A DNA stretch of 15,793 nucleotides from an uncultured Clostridium sp. (GTDB taxonomy: Bacteria > Bacillota > Clostridia > Oscillospirales > Acutalibacteraceae). Shown here one piece after another: positions 1-6,811 of this stretch (its first letter is position 1; each line of letters starts with the position of its first letter). The notes below the pieces were generated by a model. That model worked only from the letters and a program-made list of their open reading frames with translations. It did no database searches and was not told the origin of the DNA. Position numbers and translations under genes: made by a program. The DNA is taken from NCBI GenBank assembly GCA_902471875.1, contig CABRLN010000039.1:1-15793 (forward strand), read 5' to 3'.

Positions 1-202
1 ACAATAGCAAGCAAAAATTACACAGTTTAAGTGCAGGATAATTATTAGTTATGCTTTTTTACTGTTTAATTTTGCTTTTAGCAATTCATCGTGGTAAAAA
101 TAGTTTATATGTTTTATATTATTTTTCTTACAATAATTTTCAATTTGAATGGATAAATTAATCCAATAATTTTTTTGCCTTTAAAAAAGATTTCTTCATA
201 AG
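1..202. other. AT-rich edge region without a confident gene
   Basis: This stretch lies beyond the terminator that ends the leftward operon. It is very AT-rich and I see no intact gene with a ribosome binding site. On the minus strand, a reading frame ending with the stop at 49-51 has a protein-like composition (it includes NYFYHDELLKAKLNSKK) but no start of its own. An ATG at 197-199 opens a second short frame that could join it if one base of the seven-T run at 170-176 were removed. It may be a decayed small gene or chance; the evidence does not decide. Confidence 0.3.
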
Positions 203-232
203 CAAAAAATCCCGCAGCTTTAACTGCGGGAT
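203..232 (-). terminator. Intrinsic terminator ending the leftward operon
   Basis: Read on the minus strand, a perfect 9-bp stem (209-217 with 224-232; core CCCGCAG/CTGCGGG) with a 6-base loop is followed at once by a run of six U. It lies about 40 bases after the LCP stop codon and is the clearest rho-independent terminator of the left arm. I see no comparable hairpin between the LCP gene and tarJ, so readthrough from tarJ into the LCP gene is possible. Confidence 0.92.
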
Positions 233-269
233 AAAAGAGCCAATATTTAATTATATCTGATGACAATAT

Positions 270-1496
270 CTAATATGTGTTATCAGGCGGAGAGTCAGAA
301 TATTGTGTTGTATCACCTAAATCTTCAGTAGGAACATCTGTTGCAAGCTCGGTATTATTTTCAATTACTGAATCTGCTCCAAAAACAAATTTGGCAAGAT
401 GTGTTCGCATTGTTTGCATATCGGTAATTTCAAGTACAGACTGCTGGTTGTACCAGCTATATTTATAGCAGTCGCCTGTTGGCAAGCTGAACTCTTCAAC
501 ATTGTACGAAAGATAGGTTAATGAATTTGCAACTAATGTTGTAATTTCGTCCTTTTTCAAATTGGTAGTAATCATAGGACCAATTTCACTAACAATTTTT
601 ACTATATCTGTTAAGCCTGCTGACTTAAATTCTTTCATAAGTGTTTTCATAAGATTTCTTTGGCGAGAAGTTCTGTCAAAATCATCACCTGATACTACAA
701 ATTCAGGATGTTCGGCCTCTTCGTAACCCCTGTCACGTGCATACCACAATGCTTGTCTGCCGTTTAAATGCACAAGCCCCGGCTCGTCTTTAATTTCATA
801 TCTTTCTTCAGATTGATTATTAAGATATGTCTGCCAATTGATATAGTCAATTTCGTCCTGTGTAAGGTTGATGTCTATGCCGCCTAAGGCGTCAATTATA
901 CTTTTAAAGCTGTCAAAATTTACTATAGCATATCTGTCAATGTCAACACCAAAATTTTCTTCAATGGTTTTAACTGAAAGTGAAGCACCACCCAAAGAGT
1001 ATGCTGCATTTAATTTGTCTAGTCCGTGTGCATTGCCGGCGTCATCTGTATAAGGTATGTTAACCAACATATCACGCATGAATGAAGTCATTTTTATTTG
1101 CTTATGGCGGTTGTCTATAGATACCATAATCATAGTATCACTTCTGCCGTAAGGATTAGCACTGTCTGAGCCAGAGTCTTCGCCGTAAACCATAATATTT
1201 AAAATCATAGGGTCATTTAACAGAGTTCCATCAAATAAATCAAGTGAGGCGTTTCCGTTACCCGTTAATGATGATGGTGTTTCAACCTTGCTGCTATTAT
1301 TGTTAATTGGCTTATAATTAATAGAACCAATTATATTGTAAAAATAAATCATCCCACAGCCTGAAACAAGAAGTATTACGCATAAAATACATAGTAAAAC
1401 AGTTTTCCATACAGGACGTTTATTATTAACTTTTTTGTTGTTCGTTTTATTTGCTTGTCTTTTTCCTTTATTCATAGGTGATTTTTTTGGGGACAA
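270..1496 (-). CDS. LytR-CpsA-Psr (LCP) family glycopolymer ligase
   Basis: LCP enzymes sit in the membrane with the catalytic domain outside. They move undecaprenyl-linked anionic polymers (teichoic acids, capsule) onto peptidoglycan. The protein has a basic Lys/Asn-rich cytoplasmic N-terminus (about 1-30), one membrane segment (about 31-53), a linker and the LCP domain (about 97-350). Family landmarks are all visible: GRSDTMI, SFMRD, KLNAAYSLGG, a DIDRYAIVNFDSF block, LNGRQALWYARDR and DFDRTSRQRNLM, which hold the Arg/Asp residues that bind the polyprenyl pyrophosphate. I place the start at TTG (1494-1496), nine bases after a GGAGG ribosome binding site. An in-frame ATG at 1512-1514 overlaps that site and has none of its own. 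A short acidic Thr/Asp tail ends the protein. It lies downstream of tarJ, tarI and licD, and likely ligates the polymer they help build. The family is certain; the exact substrate is inferred. Confidence 0.95.
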   Translation of the reverse strand: MSPKKSPMNKGKRQANKTNNKKVNNKRPVWKTVLLCILCVILLVSGCGMIYFYNIIGSINYKPINNNSSKVETPSSLTGNGNASLDLFDGTLLNDPMILNIMVYGEDSGSDSANPYGRSDTMIMVSIDNRHKQIKMTSFMRDMLVNIPYTDDAGNAHGLDKLNAAYSLGGASLSVKTIEENFGVDIDRYAIVNFDSFKSIIDALGGIDINLTQDEIDYINWQTYLNNQSEERYEIKDEPGLVHLNGRQALWYARDRGYEEAEHPEFVVSGDDFDRTSRQRNLMKTLMKEFKSAGLTDIVKIVSEIGPMITTNLKKDEITTLVANSLTYLSYNVEEFSLPTGDCYKYSWYNQQSVLEITDMQTMRTHLAKFVFGADSVIENNTELATDVPTEDLGDTTQYSDSPPDNTY

Positions 1497-1557
1497 AACA
1501 AGAACTCCTCCCATGTATGTGAAAATTAAGTAAAATTTAATAAATAATACATTTTGA

Positions 1558-1566
1558 ATTATATCA
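1558..1566 (-). promoter_or_regulatory. Candidate extended -10 promoter for the LCP gene
   Basis: On the minus strand the sequence reads TGATATAAT, a perfect extended -10 element about 60 bases upstream of the LCP start. No good -35 lies 17 bases further up, though an extended -10 can do without one. A perfect TTGACA also occurs on this strand at 1624-1629, but the hexamer 17 bases below it (TTTAAA) is weak. The rest of the 220-bp gap between tarJ and the LCP gene shows nothing else I can name. Confidence 0.4.
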
Positions 1567-1716
1567 GTAAAATTGAAAAAAGAAAACAGAAATTTTAATT
1601 TTTAAAAAGAAATTCATATATTCTGTCAATGTGTACATAAATTAATAAAACCTGACAATATTTGTGAATAATTTTATTTTGTAATAATAGTCATAGTAAT
1701 AAAAATTCATATTTAG

Positions 1717-2730
1717 TTAAAGATTCCACTGAAATACTGTTTTAAAAGGTGTGTCTTGGTCAGTAGCAAAAACCCTGTGAATGTCATCAATATCATTTAC
1801 AGGTGCGTCTTCGTAAATAATACTGCCCAGTCTGCGTCTTATGCGTTGAGTTTGCATAAGTGCAACAGCATCTTCAAAATTCTTTTTTCCAGAGCGACTG
1901 CTGCCCACTACTGTCAATCCTTTTTCAAGTATTGTTCTGGTATCTATGGGAATCTGGTTTTCACTTACTCCCATTAATAAAATTGTACCTTGTGGACGTA
2001 TATGTTTAATAATGTCGTTTATTGCGTCATAGCTGCCTTCACCGCCTGCACACTCAAAGGCATGGTCACAGGTATAATCGTTTGGAAGATCATATGCTAC
2101 ATATGTTCTGTCAACAAAAGAAAATCGTGCCAGTTTTCGTGAACGCCTGCCAATTACTGTAATACGTGCGTTTGGAATACGCTCACGTATAGAACTTGCC
2201 ACAACATAGGCAAGAGGCCCGTCGCCTAAGATTGCAATTTCGTCACGGTGACTGTGTGCAAAGTTAAGCATGCGTTCAACAGCGTGCAATGCAACACTAT
2301 AAAATTCTGTAATGCAGGCAATATTAGCCGGGATTCCATCGCAAGGAACAACTCTGTCAGGAGAAAGATCAACAAATTCTCTCATAAATCCGTCACCTGA
2401 GCTTGACAGAAATTTTGATTTTTCGTCGTAATTTTCATAAATATAATTTAACTTGCGACTAGGAGTGTTAGGAATCATAACAACCTGCTGACCGGGCTTA
2501 TAGGTACCTGTTTTGTCATCAAGTACTTCACCGCAGCACTCGTGAATAAGAGCCATGGGTAACTTTTGTGTCAGTATCTTCATATCACGCTGACCGCGAT
2601 AATACCTTTGGTCGGCATGGCAAATAGCCATATATTTAGGTCTTACCAAAACCTTTCCTTCTGTATTAACATCGCTTAGCTTTATTGAGATAAACTGAGG
2701 GTTTATAAGCTGATAAATATAATTAATCAA
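1717..2730 (-). CDS. tarJ: Ribulose-5-phosphate reductase TarJ (CDP-ribitol pathway)
   Basis: TarJ reduces D-ribulose 5-phosphate to D-ribitol 5-phosphate with NADPH, supplying TarI. The protein is a medium-chain zinc dehydrogenase. A GroES-like domain carries catalytic zinc ligand candidates C37, H63 and E64 (in ICHADQRYYRG and LIHE). A Rossmann domain has GDGPLAY near 165-171, and the C-terminal half has HAFECAGG and GSSRSG, all familiar from staphylococcal TarJ. The structural four-Cys zinc lobe is absent, as in other TarJ. I start it at TTG (2728-2730), which gives MINYIYQL, close to the MINQVYQL start of S. aureus TarJ as I recall it. That start follows a GGAGG site by 8 bases. A longer in-frame reading from TTG at 2746-2748 would begin upstream of this site. 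The gene overlaps the end of tarI by 8 bases, implying translational coupling. Confidence 0.93.
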   Translation of the reverse strand: MINYIYQLINPQFISIKLSDVNTEGKVLVRPKYMAICHADQRYYRGQRDMKILTQKLPMALIHECCGEVLDDKTGTYKPGQQVVMIPNTPSRKLNYIYENYDEKSKFLSSSGDGFMREFVDLSPDRVVPCDGIPANIACITEFYSVALHAVERMLNFAHSHRDEIAILGDGPLAYVVASSIRERIPNARITVIGRRSRKLARFSFVDRTYVAYDLPNDYTCDHAFECAGGEGSYDAINDIIKHIRPQGTILLMGVSENQIPIDTRTILEKGLTVVGSSRSGKKNFEDAVALMQTQRIRRRLGSIIYEDAPVNDIDDIHRVFATDQDTPFKTVFQWNL

Positions 2731-3436
2731 GTTTAATACCTCCGGCAATGACCTCAGCTATTTCGTAATCATTTACAGTAGTAATTTTCATATTTAGTGT
2801 TTCGCCTTTAATAAGCTTAACGGGAACATCTTTTATAACACAAATTTTACATGCGTCGGTCAGGGTTTTCTTTTCTTCAAGTGTAAGCTGTGAATACAAT
2901 TCTTTTAGTAATTTAATTCTAAATGATTGTGGAGTTTGCCCTTGATACATAAATTCACGGTTAGGAATTTCTGAAATTTCCTCGCCGTTTTCAGACCTTA
3001 CAATGGTGTCGGTTGCACACACAACAGTGTCGCAGGCACCGTAAGTTTCTGCCGCCTGTATATTTTCTTCAATAATTCTAAGGGTAACAAACGGTCGAAC
3101 AGCGTCATGTGTTACAATAATATCATCGTCGTTCTCGCCATAGTCACGCTTTATTTCATCAATTATTTTAAATATTGTGCCGTTACGGGTGTCACCGCCC
3201 TGGGCAAGTCTTACCCTGTCAGTTTCAATATTATATTTGTCAAGAAGATCATACATATAAGACATCCAGCTAGGGTGAACGCCTAAATAAACTGCGTGAA
3301 ATTTACTGCAAGCCAGCATTTTTTCAAGAGTGTGAATAATAATTGGCTTACCTCTTAACGGTAAAAATTGTTTTGGCATAGAAGAAACGTGCATTCTGGT
3401 GCCGCTGCCACCTGCAAGAATAGCTCCATATATCAT
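2723..3436 (-). CDS. tarI: Ribitol-5-phosphate cytidylyltransferase TarI
   Basis: TarI joins CTP and D-ribitol 5-phosphate to form CDP-ribitol, the activated donor for ribitol-phosphate polymers. The 237-residue protein is of the IspD/TarI family. LAGGSGTRM (about 7-15) with PKQF (about 21-24) forms the nucleotide-binding loop; THDAVRPF (about 109-116), MYQGQTPQSF (about 165-174) and TDAC are the other family blocks. IspD, the isoprenoid enzyme, is the alternative, but adjacency to tarJ and the close match to TarI across HDAVRPF and GQTPQSF favour TarI. The ATG follows a strong GAGGGGG site by about 10 bases. The licD stop lies 17 bases upstream and tarJ overlaps the 3' end, so the three are almost surely one transcript. 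Confidence 0.93.
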   Translation of the reverse strand: MIYGAILAGGSGTRMHVSSMPKQFLPLRGKPIIIHTLEKMLACSKFHAVYLGVHPSWMSYMYDLLDKYNIETDRVRLAQGGDTRNGTIFKIIDEIKRDYGENDDDIIVTHDAVRPFVTLRIIEENIQAAETYGACDTVVCATDTIVRSENGEEISEIPNREFMYQGQTPQSFRIKLLKELYSQLTLEEKKTLTDACKICVIKDVPVKLIKGETLNMKITTVNDYEIAEVIAGGIKLD

Positions 3437-3453
3437 ATATTATTACCCCCTCA

Positions 3454-4323
3454 TTAATCATTTATATCTATATAAGGATTTTTAAAATCATAACAGCTTT
3501 TATGAATATCGCAATATACAACATCGTGATGCGGTTTTTGTTTTTCCTTAGGCGGAATTTCCATATAATTGCCAAAGGCAATTTTTAGATATGTGTCATA
3601 TCCAGCCGGAATGGGCATTTGCATTCCTTCAAACTCTCTGTAAACAGCACATTCAAAGGCTGTTCTAGGATATTCACATTGCATGTAATGCGGTCCGGCA
3701 CAAAGCTCGGTAATTTTGTTGCATTGGCTTATAGGATATTTGCTCATATGCTTTTGTGCAGTGTGCCATATTTTGCTGCGTATTTTTTTCCCTCTGAAAA
3801 TACCAAGTAAAATTTTACTTCCCAATGCTAAAATTCCGCCGTGGTTTTCAGGTACTACTTGTGCCAGAAATAATGAATATATCATTGCCCATAGTTTTTG
3901 TGTTGTTCGTTTAAAGCCTTCGGGGCATCCGTCCAGAGGAAAAACATCCATAACCAATCCATGTGGTATATCAAGATGTGCTTGATTAGCCTTTACGCAT
4001 GTTCCGCTTGTATCAACAATTGTTGTAAAAATATTTCCGGTAAAAATATTATCGTCAGTTTTAAGGCAAAGAAAACGCTTGTTTTCAGAATATTTTTCCC
4101 ATAGCTTGGGTAATTTTTCATAATCACTCCGTGGCATAAAAACATCAATGTCATCATCCCAAGGAATAAAACCTTTGTTTCTTAACGAACCAATGCAGCA
4201 GCCTCCGCAAAAATAAAACAGCAGGTTGTGCTTGTCACAAAATTCTTTAAAATACACAAGTGTTTCCAGTTCTTTTAATTGTAGCTCTCTTAGCTGTTGG
4301 TCAGTAAACTCAACAATTTCCAT
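3454..4323 (-). CDS. licD: LicD-family nucleotidyl-sugar-alcohol phosphotransferase
   Basis: LicD proteins carry a nucleotidyltransferase fold and transfer a phosphorylated alcohol (phosphocholine in pneumococcal LicD) from a CDP donor to a glycan. The diagnostic core is near residues 39-70: GGCCIGSLRNKGFIPWDDDI followed by DVFMPRSDYEKL, with the DDDID acidic metal-binding run. FPLDGCP (about 133-139) is also typical. At 289 residues it is normal length, with no membrane segments, so it probably acts on lipid-linked glycan inside the cell. No choline uptake or activation genes (licA, licB, licC) lie in the window, whereas the next two genes make CDP-ribitol. The donor may therefore be CDP-ribitol, as for the related human enzymes fukutin and FKRP. 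That substrate is inference; family membership is clear. The ATG lies 11 bases after an AAGGAG site, slightly long spacing. Confidence 0.93.
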   Translation of the reverse strand: MEIVEFTDQQLRELQLKELETLVYFKEFCDKHNLLFYFCGGCCIGSLRNKGFIPWDDDIDVFMPRSDYEKLPKLWEKYSENKRFLCLKTDDNIFTGNIFTTIVDTSGTCVKANQAHLDIPHGLVMDVFPLDGCPEGFKRTTQKLWAMIYSLFLAQVVPENHGGILALGSKILLGIFRGKKIRSKIWHTAQKHMSKYPISQCNKITELCAGPHYMQCEYPRTAFECAVYREFEGMQMPIPAGYDTYLKIAFGNYMEIPPKEKQKPHHDVVYCDIHKSCYDFKNPYIDIND

Positions 4324-4413
4324 TAATTGCTACACTCCTTGATTATATAAACTTTCGTTATTTTCTAAGTTGCTATGTAATACTAATCTTAATTTAAAGA
4401 ATGAAGGTTTTAA

Positions 4414-4489
4414 GGCATACATATTTGCGCTATATAGCGTCATCCCACTCGACTTATGCCGGAAAGTGGGCATCTTCGGTCTTGTACAA
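4414..4489. other. Unidentified structured intergenic element upstream of licD
   Basis: The 254-bp gap between the glycosyltransferase and licD contains a compact patch richer in G and C than its surroundings. It holds a perfect 12-bp palindrome, CGCTATATAGCG (4428-4439), a 6-bp stem CCCACT/AGTGGG (4444-4449 with 4465-4470), and TATGCC (4455-4460), which can pair either with GGCATA (4414-4419) or, over five bases, with GGCAT (4469-4473). The palindrome TTGTACAA follows (4482-4489). If transcribed with licD it would sit in the 5' leader. I do not recognise any riboswitch family in it. It could be a structured RNA, a dispersed palindromic repeat, or an operator region. Confidence 0.4.
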
Positions 4490-4509
4490 CATAAAATTGC
4501 CTAAAAACT

Positions 4510-4539
4510 TTTATAATATTCAAACTGCGATTAGTACAA
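4510..4539 (-). promoter_or_regulatory. Weak candidate promoter for licD-tarI-tarJ
   Basis: On the minus strand TTGTAC (4534-4539) and TATAAA (4510-4515) are separated by 18 bases. The -10 matches consensus at five of six positions and the -35 at only three. Transcription from here would carry the structured element as a leader of about 180 bases ahead of licD. Readthrough from the glycosyltransferase gene is the alternative. Confidence 0.25.
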
Positions 4540-4577
4540 ATAATTTTACGCACCGAGTATATAAAAATAAATATGCG

Positions 4578-5624
4578 CTAAAATTCTAAGTAATATTTTT
4601 TTACTTCTCTAATTTTTCTTTTAGCTTTATTAAGATTATCTTTTCTAATGGATGGGTGTATTAATCCTGCCAAGGTTCCTATTCCATAAGATATATGGAG
4701 TATAGGGAAGATAACAGGCAGACATAAAAAGAGTATGCATCTTTTTTTGCTTTTAAATGCATTAAAGGTTATAAAAGCATCAAATAATAAATACATTGCC
4801 AAAAGTATGAGTATAGGAAGTGAAAGTCCACATGCCGAAAAAATGCCGCACACAAGAAGTGCCATAATAAATACAAATGGCACAAAGTGAAACAGTGAAA
4901 GACATTTGGGACATGTTTTGGCAGTAAGACCAATCCAGTAACCGTTGCTGAATTTTTGTTTTACCATTTTAGGTAAACTGCTTCTAATGTATTGATACGA
5001 AATAATGTTAGGGTCACAGCATATTTTATAGCCTGCTTTGGTAATTCTGTAATGAAATTCGTTGTCTTCAGTACGACCAAGTGCTTCGTTAAAGCCGCCG
5101 ACTTTAGCAAAAACCTCTCTACGGTATGCCCCGTTAAAAATGCTGTTTATATATTCTCTTTTTGCTTGCGGATTACGATATTTTGCAAAGCTGCCGCCAA
5201 ACATACATTCTTCAGCTGCCAGCAAAACGTTGTCCCACGGACTTTCTTTAACAGGAATGTTTGGTCTGCCGCCTCCGCATACAAATTCACCGTCTAACAT
5301 TGCATCAACATTAGCCTGTATAAAATTATCGGGTATTTTTGCATGAGCGTCTATTTTTATTATTATGTTGCCTGTAGTGTTAAGCAAAGCAGTGTTCCAA
5401 CCGGCAGCTTGATTACCACGCTGCCTTGAAATAACCTTTACACTAAAAAAGCTGTTGTTATCAGCAAAGCTGTCCATTAGGCTTTTAGAGCTGTCAACAG
5501 AGCCGTTGTCAACCAATACAACCTCAATTTTTTTATGGTCGTAGGTTTGATTGTTAATACTTTTAAACAGTCCCGGAAGAAAGCTTTCTTCGTTATAAGC
5601 AATGACACATACAGTTACTAACAT
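4578..5624 (-). CDS. Family 2 glycosyltransferase, ExoA-like, membrane-anchored
   Basis: This protein probably adds a sugar from a nucleotide-sugar donor to a lipid-linked oligosaccharide at the cytoplasmic face. The N-terminal GT-A domain (about 1-230) shows VCVIAYNEE at the start, VDNGSVDSS (about 38-46), the DAHAKIP block in which D92-A93-H94 is the DxD-type metal site, GGGRPNIP, and GRTEDNEFHYRI (about 183-194), whose ED is the likely catalytic-base region. A hydrophobic C-terminal part (about 245-325) forms two to four membrane segments and a basic tail follows. This layout resembles succinoglycan glycosyltransferase ExoA. The start ATG has an AAGGTGG site eight bases upstream. The gene follows the DUF975-like gene by 61 bases and precedes licD, so it likely builds the glycan that LicD or LCP acts on; the sugar cannot be read from the sequence. 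Confidence 0.9.
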   Translation of the reverse strand: MLVTVCVIAYNEESFLPGLFKSINNQTYDHKKIEVVLVDNGSVDSSKSLMDSFADNNSFFSVKVISRQRGNQAAGWNTALLNTTGNIIIKIDAHAKIPDNFIQANVDAMLDGEFVCGGGRPNIPVKESPWDNVLLAAEECMFGGSFAKYRNPQAKREYINSIFNGAYRREVFAKVGGFNEALGRTEDNEFHYRITKAGYKICCDPNIISYQYIRSSLPKMVKQKFSNGYWIGLTAKTCPKCLSLFHFVPFVFIMALLVCGIFSACGLSLPILILLAMYLLFDAFITFNAFKSKKRCILFLCLPVIFPILHISYGIGTLAGLIHPSIRKDNLNKAKRKIREVKKYYLEF

Positions 5625-5685
5625 AGTTTATCCACCTTAACAGCTGTTTAAATATGCCTTAGAAGTAAATAATAAAAACAGCCTA

Positions 5686-6786
5686 CTACCCATTATATTT
5701 CTCTATTATATCACTATTTTCGACAGGAATAAAGTTATTTTCACTTGTTTGTTCATTATGTTCAAAATTTTTATTAATTGTACAACTGTTACTGTCATTT
5801 ATTTGTGAAAATTGATTATAAATTTCTGAAATTTCTTCAACTGTGTCATCATCAGCGTCAATATTTTCTTCTGATGCTTTTAGTGATTCATCGTTGTTTT
5901 CAGTAATTTTACTGTTATCGTCTGTAATATTTTCTTTAGAGTTGTACTCGTTGTTTGCTAAATTACCGCTGTCAGCAGGGTTATTGTTTTTTATAGGATA
6001 GTTTGAATGATAATATGGTGATTGAGGATTATTGTTTTCAAGGTCATAAATATATGAATAACTTAAAATAGAGGTGTGTTTAAAATACGGATAAACAAAC
6101 ACGACAGGAATTGCAAAAAAGCATAGTGCACCCCATAAAATAAAGGAAACATACAGACTTATTATTTTACTGTAATTTTTCTTAACAATATATACAGATG
6201 CCTTTGTAATTTCTCTTTCTTTATGGTAATTGAAATCAGAAACATAAAGGTATTCTGTTAAAATGTATAATCTTGACACAAGACAGTATGCCACAAGACC
6301 TCCTAAAATAAGCCAAACAGCACAAATTTGAAATGCTGTTTTAAAATTAGGCATAAATTCTGCACATAATAAAACAACCGCAGCAGGCAGAAAAAATAAA
6401 ATTAAAAAAGAAATTTTCTTTACTGCTAAAAGCAGATTTAGTTGGACAGTGTCAAAATATTTGTTTTTTTGAAAGTAATAAAAAATGTCTTGAATATTGC
6501 CTGTTTCCGAATTTCTGCAATTAGATATAAATTTAATATATCCTGTATAAACAGGTGAAAGCAGCATAAATATAATTAACCCTAATATTGAAAAACCAAT
6601 ATTTATGGCAAGTTCTATTGGGTTTGTCATAATATCTTTAGAAATAAAAACTGAAGCTATATTTAAAATAATAAAAAATAAGCTTAATACAGACAATACG
6701 CATAAGAAACCAACTATAGATTTTATCCAGTTGTTTTTCGAAAGTATTGTTTTTGCCTGTTTTTTAAGAGTTGCTTCTGCACTCAT
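5686..6786 (-). CDS. DUF975-like multispanning membrane protein with acidic tail
   Basis: No enzymatic role is known to me. The first 250 residues hold about five or six hydrophobic segments. Two stretches resemble the DUF975 pattern: LLSPVYTGYIKF (about 75-90), and a later block of the type ITKASVYIVKKNY...LYVSFILWGAL followed by VYPYFKHTSILSYSYIYDL. The last 110 or so residues form a soluble tail rich in Asn, Glu, Asp and Ser, almost surely disordered and not part of the usual family. I chose ATG (6784-6786), about ten bases after AGGA; a GTG three codons upstream (6793-6795) is too close to that site. It begins 25 bases after the M20 peptidase stop, so the two are likely co-transcribed. 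Family assignment is by pattern only and is moderate. Confidence 0.8.
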   Translation of the reverse strand: MSAEATLKKQAKTILSKNNWIKSIVGFLCVLSVLSLFFIILNIASVFISKDIMTNPIELAINIGFSILGLIIFMLLSPVYTGYIKFISNCRNSETGNIQDIFYYFQKNKYFDTVQLNLLLAVKKISFLILFFLPAAVVLLCAEFMPNFKTAFQICAVWLILGGLVAYCLVSRLYILTEYLYVSDFNYHKEREITKASVYIVKKNYSKIISLYVSFILWGALCFFAIPVVFVYPYFKHTSILSYSYIYDLENNNPQSPYYHSNYPIKNNNPADSGNLANNEYNSKENITDDNSKITENNDESLKASEENIDADDDTVEEISEIYNQFSQINDSNSCTINKNFEHNEQTSENNFIPVENSDIIEKYNG

Positions 6787-6811
6787 GGTAATCACGTCCT
6801 ATAATATTAAT

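Noticed and set aside
170..176. Programmed -1 frameshift at the A run in the left-edge frame
   Set aside because: A -1 slip would enter a frame that ends in a stop near position 110, not the protein-like frame; joining the latter needs a +1 shift or a deleted base.
2723..3436. IspD (isoprenoid pathway) instead of TarI
   Set aside because: The fold is shared, but the overlap with tarJ and the TarI-like sequence across the whole protein favour ribitol phosphate as substrate.
4342..4347. Perfect minus-strand TATAAT just ahead of licD
   Set aside because: Transcription would begin within the licD ribosome binding site, and no -35 lies at the right distance, so it is unlikely to be the promoter.
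4401..4589. Small plus-strand reading frame in the licD-glycosyltransferase gap
   Set aside because: It runs across the palindromic element and into the end of the opposite-strand glycosyltransferase gene, has no ribosome binding site, and looks like a by-product of the structured sequence.
5639..5648. AACAGCTGTT palindrome between the DUF975-like gene and the glycosyltransferase gene as a terminator
   Set aside because: The stem has no loop and no U run follows it in the direction of transcription.
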